In this document: piece by piece, positions 24,571 to 31,885 of the stretch
Layout of the letters: each line of letters begins with the position of its first letter
How positions within the stretch are numbered: position 1 is the stretch's first letter
Assembly (NCBI RefSeq): GCF_018476525.1
Contig: NZ_JAHCST010000027.1
Span: 37,386 to 101,385 of the forward strand
DNA from: Acrocarpospora catenulata
GTDB lineage: Bacteria > Actinomycetota > Actinomycetes > Streptosporangiales > Streptosporangiaceae
Reading direction: 5' to 3'
Length of the DNA stretch: 64,000 nucleotides
Translations under genes and position numbers: made by a program
Notes under the pieces: generated by a model
Database searches by the model: none
Told to the model about the DNA's origin: nothing
Seen by the model: only the letters and a program-made list of their open reading frames with translations

Positions 24571-26994
24571 TCATTCGTCCGTTGCCGAGGTGATGATCTC
24601 GGTCAGTTCGCTGAGGAAGGTGCCCGCATCGGCGGCTGCCCTGAACTCGGCCCCCTTTGTCTGCGCCACCTCCCGAATCCGCTGATACCACCACTCGGGA
24701 GGCCTGCCGTCGGATTGAGCGGCCTCGGCCGTGACGATTCGCTCCGCTTCGGCCAAGGCCATGATTTGGATCTGGCGGTCGGTGGGCCTGCTGCCGTCGA
24801 TCTCCACCTCGGCGACGGCGGGCTCGGGCATGGCGGGACGGTCGGTCCGGGGCTTTGTCCTGGTCAGCACCGACCACACCGTCGGCGCCCTCCTGATGCG
24901 CTCATTGGCGCCCAGCATGTCCGATGGCGCCCTGACCCAGTCACGGATGGATGCGAGGATCGAGGTGTGATCGAACTCGGCTCCCCGGGTCAGTGCCGCG
25001 GGCGCCAGATGATTCGAGCCTTTCTGCCGGAGTGCGATGCCGAGCAGCGCGCCCGGAGGCCAGGTCAGCGGGTTGGTGTCCGCGTCGAAGGTGCCCAGGC
25101 CGCCTTGCTGCGGGACGTAGTTGGTGTTCCAGTCGGGGTTCTCCAGCCACTGCGGGTCGGTGCCGTCGGGTTTGCTGTGCTGGAGCCGCAGGGCGATCCG
25201 GTTGCCGGTGGACGGGTCGTGACCAGGGGGCGCCTTCTGGTGGAAGGCGATGCCGGTGATGACACGGCCGGGCGGGCAGACCAGCGGGTTGGTGTCGGCG
25301 TAGAAGCCCCCCAGGCCGCCTTGCTGCGGGACGTAGTTGGCGTTCCAGTCGGGGTTCTCCAGCCACTGCGGATCGGTGCCATCGGGCTTGCTGTGCTGAA
25401 GCCGCAGGGCGATCCGGTTGCCGGGTTCCTTACCAGGGCCCTTCCGGCGCAGGGCCATGCCGGTGACGACACGGCCGGGCGGGCAGACCAGCGGGTTGGT
25501 GTCGGCGTAGAAGTTGTTGAGTCCGCCGCTCGGCGGAAAGCGGTTGCTGTTGTTGTCGTCGTTTCGGAGCCAGGCCTCGGCCGGCGCCCTGAAGACGGTT
25601 CCCGGCTCGATGTACGGCGATACCAGGATGGCCGGCACCCGTGTCCCGTAGACCGCGAAGGGGTTGAGTTTCCCCACGGCGAACTGGGGCGAGGAATTAT
25701 CCGGTGGCGTGGCCGCCGGAGGGGCCACGTGGTCGTAGCAGCCCCCGTGTTCGTCGTGGGTGATGATCAACAGCACTCTGCCCCAGCGCTTGCTGGTGGA
25801 CAGGTCTGTGAAGATCCTTTGCACCAGAGCATCACCGTTGGAAACCGGGTGCGGCGGATGCTGGTCGTTGTTGTCCAGCGGCGTGTACGCCGGCTCGATG
25901 AAAATGTATTCAGGGGGGAACTGAATCCGATACCCCGGAATGAGGTCGTTGTAGAGGTACTTCGCGTGATGGGCCTGCCACTTCAGCTTCTCCGGTATCG
26001 TCCAGAACTGGAAGCTCAGCAGAGTGGCGATCCCGACGGCGTCCTGATACACGCGCCAGCGAATACCCAGCTCCTCCAGCACGTTGAAGATGGTCCGTTT
26101 CCCGGCGTACACCGCGAAGTTCGGGACAAGGCAGTCTTCCACATCGGGCTGGTCGCAGTTGTTGAGACGGCCGAACGACGTGCCGGCGTGCAGGAAAGCG
26201 CGGTTGGGCCAGGTCTCACAGGGCACGGAACCGAACCACCGGTCGCAGACGGCGTAGTTCTTCGCCAGCTGGCTCATGGTCGCCAACTGATCAGGCGTGT
26301 AGCAGTCCATGATCGCGGATGGGTCGGACGCCTTCGCCGCCGTTTTGTAGTTGGCCGCGAAGCCCCACATGTTGGGCTGCTGCCCCGCCTCCGGCGTGGC
26401 GGTGCCGTACATCTGCTCCACGAAAGAACCGCAGATCTCGCTCGGGTTCCGATCGGGTGTGGTGCCGGACCGCGCCCCCTTCCGCACATAAATGCGGTCC
26501 TTTTCCGGGGCCGTGTCGTGCGCGTTGGCGGGAATGGTGTTCCAGTAGGCCTTCTCCTGGAGGCCCAGGAAATACGGTTTGCCGTCCGGCGGGGTCGGTA
26601 TGTTCCGGGGCGGCACGTTGCCCTGGTCGGCGTAGAGCCAGCCGAGCAGGTTGTCGAAGGACCGGTTTTCGAGCATCAGGACGACGAAATGCTCGATCTT
26701 GTCCATCGGGACGGGGTCGCCGAGGTGGTTGTAGATGTAGCACCCGACGGAGTCCTCGTCGAGCGTGACCTCGTTCGTCCACATCGACCGTGGTACGTGC
26801 AGCATGTCGCCGAAGCTGCCCGCGGTCCAGAAGACCACCTGCTGCCTGTCGGTGGCCGGCGTGAATTCGCCTCGCGAATGGGGGTCCAGTTTCTTGCGGG
26901 CGCCCCACGGAAACGTGGTGGCAGCGTAGGAACGGTCTTTCAGGTGATACAACCCGAGCCAGACAGTGCGGCCCGTTCTGTTTTCGACCAGCAT
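24571..26994 (-). CDS. Phosphoesterase/phospholipase-C-like protein with inserted repeats
   Basis: The 807-residue product has a short N-terminal beta domain (1-100), then a PF04185-type phosphoesterase domain: HFVVLMLENRSFDNLLGWLY near 105, WPNRAFLHAGTSFGRLNN, LLIITHDEHGGCYDHVAPP, PAILVSPYIEPGTVF. The final catalytic block EFDHTSILASIRDW comes only after about 200 extra residues made of three repeats of 69-72 residues. A helical C-terminal tail follows. The family removes head groups from phospholipids. No Tat or Sec signal is visible, unlike classical bacterial phospholipase C, so the route outside and the substrate are open. Confidence 0.85.
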   Translation of the reverse strand: MLVENRTGRTVWLGLYHLKDRSYAATTFPWGARKKLDPHSRGEFTPATDRQQVVFWTAGSFGDMLHVPRSMWTNEVTLDEDSVGCYIYNHLGDPVPMDKIEHFVVLMLENRSFDNLLGWLYADQGNVPPRNIPTPPDGKPYFLGLQEKAYWNTIPANAHDTAPEKDRIYVRKGARSGTTPDRNPSEICGSFVEQMYGTATPEAGQQPNMWGFAANYKTAAKASDPSAIMDCYTPDQLATMSQLAKNYAVCDRWFGSVPCETWPNRAFLHAGTSFGRLNNCDQPDVEDCLVPNFAVYAGKRTIFNVLEELGIRWRVYQDAVGIATLLSFQFWTIPEKLKWQAHHAKYLYNDLIPGYRIQFPPEYIFIEPAYTPLDNNDQHPPHPVSNGDALVQRIFTDLSTSKRWGRVLLIITHDEHGGCYDHVAPPAATPPDNSSPQFAVGKLNPFAVYGTRVPAILVSPYIEPGTVFRAPAEAWLRNDDNNSNRFPPSGGLNNFYADTNPLVCPPGRVVTGMALRRKGPGKEPGNRIALRLQHSKPDGTDPQWLENPDWNANYVPQQGGLGGFYADTNPLVCPPGRVITGIAFHQKAPPGHDPSTGNRIALRLQHSKPDGTDPQWLENPDWNTNYVPQQGGLGTFDADTNPLTWPPGALLGIALRQKGSNHLAPAALTRGAEFDHTSILASIRDWVRAPSDMLGANERIRRAPTVWSVLTRTKPRTDRPAMPEPAVAEVEIDGSRPTDRQIQIMALAEAERIVTAEAAQSDGRPPEWWYQRIREVAQTKGAEFRAAADAGTFLSELTEIITSATDE
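25055..25560 (-). repeat. Three tandem about 210-bp repeats inside the phospholipase-like gene
   Basis: Units carry ADTNPLVCPPGRV, then NRIALRLQHSKPDGTDPQW and LENPDWN. The last unit is degenerate (ADTNPLTWPPG). Unit spacing is 207 and 216 bp. Two stretches of about 100 bp (25102-25205 and 25318-25421) are nearly identical, which points to recent duplication or gene conversion. Residues resemble a small beta module, possibly carbohydrate- or surface-binding. Confidence 0.8.
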
Positions 26995-27427
26995 GTTATT
27001 CCGATCCCGGTTGATAAGATTTGGCCGACATCTCGTCAGGGGCGTGGCGCACGGAATACTGGCACTGCGATGGGCGGTTCCGTGCTCTATGTGCGCAGAA
27101 CTGGTGTCAGCCCCAGTGAATACTGTTTGCCCTGGTCATATGGCTGTGAAACTCAGGCCAACCGGCCTGCGCCGGTGGGCGGTGCCAGAAATATGCGCCA
27201 TTTCTTGACGAGCGCTTGGCGGCCCATCGCTCATTCTCGGCGTCGGCCCGACCTTGGCGGTGGACGCGAGACGCCGGGAAGATTCGTGGCGCGAGCGGGG
27301 ATATCCGTTCAGAATTGGAGCCATGACGGAGCTGTGGTCGCCGTGTTCGCCACGTACCGCGGCCCAGAACTGCCTTACGGCCCCGGCCGCCTCCGGTAGC
27401 GACCCCCAACCGAGGAGCTCATCCGCC
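26995..27427. other. Divergent intergenic region, no gene seen
   Basis: This 433-nt gap separates the phospholipase-like and P450 genes, which diverge. It is lower in GC than its neighbours. It contains a hairpin ACCGGC-CTGC-GCCGGT (27161-27176) and no frame with coding character. It presumably holds two promoters; I could not assign -35/-10 pairs with confidence. Confidence 0.5.
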
Positions 27428-28612
27428 ATGCCTGACGCCATGCCTGACGCCATGCCCGATATTGACTTCAACCCTCTCGGCGGCATCCATCCAGCCGGTA
27501 CGGCTTTCGCCCGCTTCGACGCCCTGCGCGACCAGCACCCCGCCTTCCGCAGCACCTTCGGCCAGGGATTCTGGGTGATCAGCACCTACGACCGGATCGT
27601 CGAGGTCTGCCAGGACCCGGAGACCTTCTCCAGTTCGGCCGTCTCGGTGCTGGACCCCAACCCGGCCTACCGCTGGATCCCGGAGATGCTCGACCCGCCG
27701 GAGCACACCGTCTGGCGGCGGCTGCTCGGCCCGCTGTTCTCCCCGGCGGCGGTCGCGGCCCGTACCGAGACGATCCGGCGGCAGTGCGCCGACCTGATCG
27801 ACACCCTCCAGGCCCGGGGATCCTGCGATTTCGTCACCGACTTCGCCCGCGTCTTCCCGACGACCGTGTTCCTGGAGCTGATGGGCCTGCCGGTCGAGGA
27901 CCTGCCGACCTTCCTGGCCTGGGAGGACGCCATCCTGCACGCTCCGCCTTCCGAACGCGCCGGACGGATTCAGGCGATGGGGCAGGTCATCGGGTATTTC
28001 CGGGGCGTCATCGCGGAGCGCAGGGAGCATCCCCGGGAGGACCTGCTCAGCACCGCGCTCGGCTGGGAGATCGACGGGCGGCTGGTGCCGGACCAGGATC
28101 TGCTGGATCTGTGCCTGCTGCTGTTCATGGCCGGGCTGGACACGGTCACGGCGCAGTTGTCGTACGCGTTCTGGCACCTGGCCCGGGAGGAGAAGGACCG
28201 CGCCCGGATCACGGCCGATCCGGCGATCATCCCGGACGCGATCGAGGAGCTGCTGCGGGCGTACTCGATCGTGATGCCCGCCCGTAAGCTCACCCGGGAC
28301 GCCGATTTCCACGGATGTCCGATGAAGGCCGGCGACATGGTCCTGCTGCCACTCAACCAGGCCAACCGGGACCCTGACGCGTTCCCGAACCCCGCCGAGG
28401 TCGACCTGGACCGCTCCCGCAACCGGCACATCGCCTTCGGGGTGGGCATCCACCGCTGCCTGGGCGCGCACCTGGCCCGCGCGGAGATGACCATCGCCTT
28501 GGAAGAATGGCACCGGCGTATCCCCGACTACCACATCCCCCTCGAAACCGAGGCCACCGAACACGCCGACCTGGTACTCGGCCTGGAGACGCTCCCCCTG
28601 ACCTGGGACTAA
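27428..28612 (+). CDS. Cytochrome P450
   Basis: The 394-residue product has the bacterial P450 motifs in order: I-helix LLFMAGLDTVTAQLSYAFWH, the ExxR-type helix IEELLRAYSIVMPARKL, and the heme loop FGVGIHRCLGAHLARAEM with the cysteine ligand. GAGGAG lies 10 nt before the chosen ATG. Start codons occur three times in a tandem 12-bp repeat (MPDAMPDAMPD). There is no ferredoxin or reductase gene next to it, so electrons must come from elsewhere. Substrate unknown; the family oxidises terpenoids, polyketides or fatty acids. Confidence 0.95.
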   Translation: MPDAMPDAMPDIDFNPLGGIHPAGTAFARFDALRDQHPAFRSTFGQGFWVISTYDRIVEVCQDPETFSSSAVSVLDPNPAYRWIPEMLDPPEHTVWRRLLGPLFSPAAVAARTETIRRQCADLIDTLQARGSCDFVTDFARVFPTTVFLELMGLPVEDLPTFLAWEDAILHAPPSERAGRIQAMGQVIGYFRGVIAERREHPREDLLSTALGWEIDGRLVPDQDLLDLCLLLFMAGLDTVTAQLSYAFWHLAREEKDRARITADPAIIPDAIEELLRAYSIVMPARKLTRDADFHGCPMKAGDMVLLPLNQANRDPDAFPNPAEVDLDRSRNRHIAFGVGIHRCLGAHLARAEMTIALEEWHRRIPDYHIPLETEATEHADLVLGLETLPLTWD

Positions 28613-28618
28613 ATCACC

Positions 28619-28649
28619 GGTACGGCCGGGCCCCGCCCCCGGCCGTACC
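28619..28649. terminator. Strong terminator after the P450 gene
   Basis: GGTACGGCCGGG and CCCGGCCGTACC form a perfect 12-bp stem around a 7-nt loop, followed by GTTTCT. It lies between convergent genes and may serve both. Confidence 0.85.
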
Positions 28650-28674
28650 GTTTCTGACTGCTCGCGCTCCGTCG

Positions 28675-29664
28675 TCAAGTGTGGTCCACGACGTGCGTGG
28701 TCCACTGGCGTTCGTCGGTGCCCAGCAGGGTGATGCGGCGCAGCACCCCTTCCGTGCCGCCGATGGCGGCCAGTGACTCCGGCATCCCGCCTTCGATCAC
28801 CGCGCATACCCGGAGCCCGGTGGCGTACGCGCACGAGGCTCCCGGCGAGGAGGGCGGCGCGTTGCCCTCGGGGGTGACCAGCAGGGTGAGGCGTTCGGCG
28901 TTCCCTGTGGTGTAGAAGATCGCCAGTTCCCACTCCCGATCGTCGTCGAATCGGGGACGCCAGAAGTGCACCTCCGTGATGTCGAGGTCGCCGGGCAGGC
29001 CGTTGACGCGCAGCGGCAGCGGCACAGGCCGGGTGCCGACCGTGACATCCGTCGCGATGCGCAGAAGCACCGGCCGGGGGTCGGCCTCCTTCATGTAGTA
29101 CGCGTGCAACTCGGCCCACCGACCGTCAGGCACCTGCCACCTCAAGTAGGTGTCACCCCGGTTGAGCGGGTCCTGGGGATCCTCGGTGATCCAGTACGCA
29201 GGGTGGCCGTTCACCGCGGGAGCGGGCACCGCGCTTCGCCCGTCCTCCAGCGGTAGCTCATCACCGGCCGGGTACATGTCGAGATTCAGGCGCATGCCGA
29301 AGTCGCCGGCGGCCCGCGCCATCACCAGGTCCCCGTGAGCGCCCACCGTGTGGCTGACCCCGATCACCGATTCGGGCAACCAGCCGAACGAAGCGTTGGC
29401 GAGCAGGGGATCGGTGCCCTGGGAGAGCGACGCGACCGCCACCGTCTCGATTTCCCCACCGTTGACGGCCGCCACCCCGCCGGTCAGCAGCCCGCAGGCG
29501 AGGAGCCCACCGATCAGCTTCGCGCCCCGGCGACGCCGCAGTCGGCGCCGCCCCACCGCCCGTGCCGCCGCGATGTCCACCCGCATCGGCGGCGCGGGCG
29601 ATCGCGCCAGTTCCCGCAGTCCAGCGGCCAGCCCGCCGCCCTTCTCATCGATCCCCGACGTCAT
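28675..29664 (-). CDS. Membrane partner of the sigma factor (possible anti-sigma protein)
   Basis: The start ATG overlaps the sigma stop in ATGA, giving 329 residues. The N-terminus is cytoplasmic and helical (GLAAGLRELARSPAPPMRVD), then a basic stretch RRRLRRRRG, one transmembrane helix (KLIGGLLACGLLTGGVAAV) near residues 50-70, and an outer domain of about 250 residues. This is the usual arrangement of SigE-family operons in actinomycetes, where the second gene is a membrane protein thought to restrain the sigma factor. The anti-sigma role is inferred from context; no zinc motif (HxxxCxxC) is present. Confidence 0.75.
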   Translation of the reverse strand: MTSGIDEKGGGLAAGLRELARSPAPPMRVDIAAARAVGRRRLRRRRGAKLIGGLLACGLLTGGVAAVNGGEIETVAVASLSQGTDPLLANASFGWLPESVIGVSHTVGAHGDLVMARAAGDFGMRLNLDMYPAGDELPLEDGRSAVPAPAVNGHPAYWITEDPQDPLNRGDTYLRWQVPDGRWAELHAYYMKEADPRPVLLRIATDVTVGTRPVPLPLRVNGLPGDLDITEVHFWRPRFDDDREWELAIFYTTGNAERLTLLVTPEGNAPPSSPGASCAYATGLRVCAVIEGGMPESLAAIGGTEGVLRRITLLGTDERQWTTHVVDHT

Positions 29665-30170
29665 GGCCGGACCTCCTCGGCAGGGGTGTGGAGCATGCGG
29701 CGCAGCCGGTCGATCGCCCGTGCCGTCTGGCTCTTGACGTTGCCCTGCGAGCACCGCAGCGTCCGTGCGGTCTCCTCCACTGACAGATCGCAGTAGTAGC
29801 GGAGCACCACGACGGCTCTCTGGCGTGGCGGCAGCTTCGCCAGCGCCCCGCGCAGATCAAGGACGCGGTCGAGATCGCCATTGTCGGCGGGCGGTTCCTC
29901 CTGCCCGCCGAGTGGGACCATTCGGCGGGCCCACGGAGAGCGCCGCTCGGCCAAGTACACGTTGACCAGGACCGTACGGGCGTAACCGTCGATGTTTCCG
30001 GCCACGCGTACCCGGGACCAGTGCACAAAGAGCCGGGTGATGGCGATCTGCACCACTTCGTCGGCGCGGTGCCAGTCACCGCACAGCAGGAACGCGACCT
30101 GGCGTAACCACGAGGCCTTGCCTGACACGTAGTCGGTGAACTCGGCATCGTGCACGGAAGGTCCCGGCAT
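29661..30170 (-). CDS. SigE-family ECF RNA polymerase sigma factor
   Basis: The ATG of MPGPSVHDAEF follows GGAGGGGGGCAGAAGCGA and gives 169 residues, the usual size for this family. Region 2 is EFTDYVSGKASWLRQVAFLL and ADEVVQIAITRLFVHWSRVR; region 4 is LAKLPPRQRAVVVLRYYCDL with the helix-turn-helix SVEETARTLRCSQGNVKSQT. These directly show the SigE-like ECF group common in Streptosporangiaceae and Micromonosporaceae. It is coupled to the downstream membrane protein. A GTG/ATG pair 30 nt upstream is less well placed. Confidence 0.92.
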   Translation of the reverse strand: MPGPSVHDAEFTDYVSGKASWLRQVAFLLCGDWHRADEVVQIAITRLFVHWSRVRVAGNIDGYARTVLVNVYLAERRSPWARRMVPLGGQEEPPADNGDLDRVLDLRGALAKLPPRQRAVVVLRYYCDLSVEETARTLRCSQGNVKSQTARAIDRLRRMLHTPAEEVRP

Positions 30171-30250
30171 TCGCTTCTGCCCCCCTCCGCGCGTACTCAT
30201 CACCCCTCTGATGCGCGGGAACGGGGCCGAGGTTGCATGCCCCGGTTAGC

Positions 30251-31141
30251 TCAGGGGAGGACGGGGCGCACGGTTGAGGCGTCTCGCATGCCGGGGGGTT
30301 TGCCCAGCATTCGGACCGCGTCCGCGGAGCTGAGATAGGACAGTTTGATGTAGATGGAGTCGCCGTAGGGCTCTCTGGCGGCGAACCGGCGCTCGGCGTC
30401 GTCCGGGTGCATGGCCTCGATGGTCTTCTTGAGGTGGGTGGCGTCCTCGACGTAGACGGCCTCGGCGGACAGCAGGTTGTCGATGCGGGCGAGGATCGCG
30501 GTCTTCTCCGCCTCCGTCGCGGGGCCGCGTCCGGGGCAGCCCTGTCTGCCGCAGAGCTCGACGCGTACGTCGGCGTGTTCCTCCCAGAAGTCCACGGGGA
30601 AACGCGCCACCCGGGCGACACCCGACATTTCACGAAATATCGTGATTGCGGCTTCCAGGGAGGACGGGCGAGGGACCGAACCCGTGAAGTACCTCTCGTC
30701 GCCCGGCGGGATGCGTTCATCAGTGGGCAGCCCGTCCTCTCGCAGGTCGTCGAGCCGCCACTTGCGCAGGAGCTTCCCGTCGACATAGCTCAGACCCGAG
30801 ATCCGCAACTCCCTCGCGCGCTCCAAGATCGCGTTAGCGTCTTCGAGCACCGATTCCCTGCCATCACATGCCGGGAGAGTCAGGGTGCTCTTCGTACACA
30901 TCTGGATCGCTAAACGGTTCTGAACCGGCCAGACGTCCGGCAACGGTGACATTCCCGAAATCTCTCCCGGCGTTTCCGGCACCGGAGTCGGCGTGGCCAC
31001 CGGGTCGGGGCCGGAAATCCGCGGAATCCAGCCGACCGCCAGGATGAAGCCGACGATCCCTACTGCGATCAGCGTAGTCAGATGCCGCTTGATCCAGCCG
31101 CCGCCAGCCCGCTCCTCCGAGGCCAACTCCTCCACATCCAT
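30251..31141 (-). CDS. Membrane-anchored protein with FtsX-ectodomain-like modules
   Basis: The 296-residue product has one transmembrane helix near residues 18-40 (LTTLIAVGIVGFILAVGW) and an outer region with two related segments. The second, DVRVELCGRQGCPGRGPATE ... LLSAEAVYVEDATHLKKTIE, follows the pattern of the FtsX extracellular domain (two cysteines, a helix, then a V/E-V-x-Y/F-V strand). The first (LAIQMCTKSTLTLPACDGRE) looks like a diverged copy. The permease helices of FtsX are absent. FtsX ectodomains activate cell-wall hydrolases, so a similar role is possible. The ribosome site is weak and start choice is uncertain. Confidence 0.65.
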   Translation of the reverse strand: MDVEELASEERAGGGWIKRHLTTLIAVGIVGFILAVGWIPRISGPDPVATPTPVPETPGEISGMSPLPDVWPVQNRLAIQMCTKSTLTLPACDGRESVLEDANAILERARELRISGLSYVDGKLLRKWRLDDLREDGLPTDERIPPGDERYFTGSVPRPSSLEAAITIFREMSGVARVARFPVDFWEEHADVRVELCGRQGCPGRGPATEAEKTAILARIDNLLSAEAVYVEDATHLKKTIEAMHPDDAERRFAAREPYGDSIYIKLSYLSSADAVRMLGKPPGMRDASTVRPVLP

Positions 31142-31234
31142 GGTCGAACTATGGTGTTCACCCCAGACGCCGATCAAATTCCGTGGATGGAGGCGCCGGA
31201 CGGCAGTGTCCGGCGGGGACGTGTCCTCCAGGCT

Positions 31235-31885
31235 TCAGCGGCCGAGGCCGGCGTCCCGGGCGCGGATGATCGCTTCTGCTCGGTCGGCGGCCTGGAGCTT
31301 GCTGAGTACCGCGTGTACGTGGTTGCGCACGGTCTTCTGGGACAAGACCAGCCGTGCGGCGATCTGGCCGTTCGACAGGCCGGCGGCCACCAGGTCGAGT
31401 ACCTCATGCTCCCGGGCGGTCAGGCCAGGGAACGCCGTCCCGGTCTGCGGCCTGGGGGACAGGAAATCGGCGATGCGCGAGGCCAGCACCGCGCCGAAGA
31501 CCACGCCGCCGCCGGCGACGGTGGTGATCGCGCGAACCACCTCGTCCGGCTCGGCGCCCTTGAGCAGGTAGCCGCGCGCGCCGGCGCGGAGCGCGTCGAA
31601 TATGGTGCCGTCCTCTTCGGACATGGTGAGCACCACGACCCCTATCTCCGGATGCTCCTGGAGCAGGCGACGGGTCGCCTCGATTCCATCCATTTCGGGC
31701 ATCTGTACGTCCATGACCACCACGTCGGGATTTCCCCGAGCGGCCTGCTCCAGGGCCTCGACGCCGGTCGAGGCGGTCCCGACGACTTCGACCTCGTCGA
31801 TGCTGCTCAGCAGTGCCGCGAAGCCTTCACGGAACACCGGATGGTCGTCCACCACGAGGACCCTTACCGGTCGATCACCGGTCAT
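31235..31885 (-). CDS. NarL/LuxR-type response regulator
   Basis: The ATG behind AGGAGAGGTGG gives 216 residues. The receiver domain has the acidic pair VLVVDDHPVFREGF and phospho-acceptor Asp in DVVVMDVQMPEMDGIEAT. The C-terminal LuxR-type helix-turn-helix reads LTAREHEVLDLVAAGLSNGQ and SQKTVRNHVHAVLSKL. It overlaps the histidine kinase gene by 11 nt and is its partner. DosR is of this class, and DosR-like palindromes lie upstream of this pair and between cydA and adh, so this regulator is a candidate for both sites. Confidence 0.95.
   Translation of the reverse strand: MTGDRPVRVLVVDDHPVFREGFAALLSSIDEVEVVGTASTGVEALEQAARGNPDVVVMDVQMPEMDGIEATRRLLQEHPEIGVVVLTMSEEDGTIFDALRAGARGYLLKGAEPDEVVRAITTVAGGGVVFGAVLASRIADFLSPRPQTGTAFPGLTAREHEVLDLVAAGLSNGQIAARLVLSQKTVRNHVHAVLSKLQAADRAEAIIRARDAGLGR

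Noticed and set aside
25055..25560. CRISPR-like repeat array
   Set aside because: Repeats are about 210 bp, in frame and protein-coding; there are no short repeats with unique spacers and no cas genes.
24715..27399. Very long plus-strand frame opposite the phospholipase-like gene
   Set aside because: Composition is that of an antisense shadow and the minus strand carries the intact phosphoesterase motifs.
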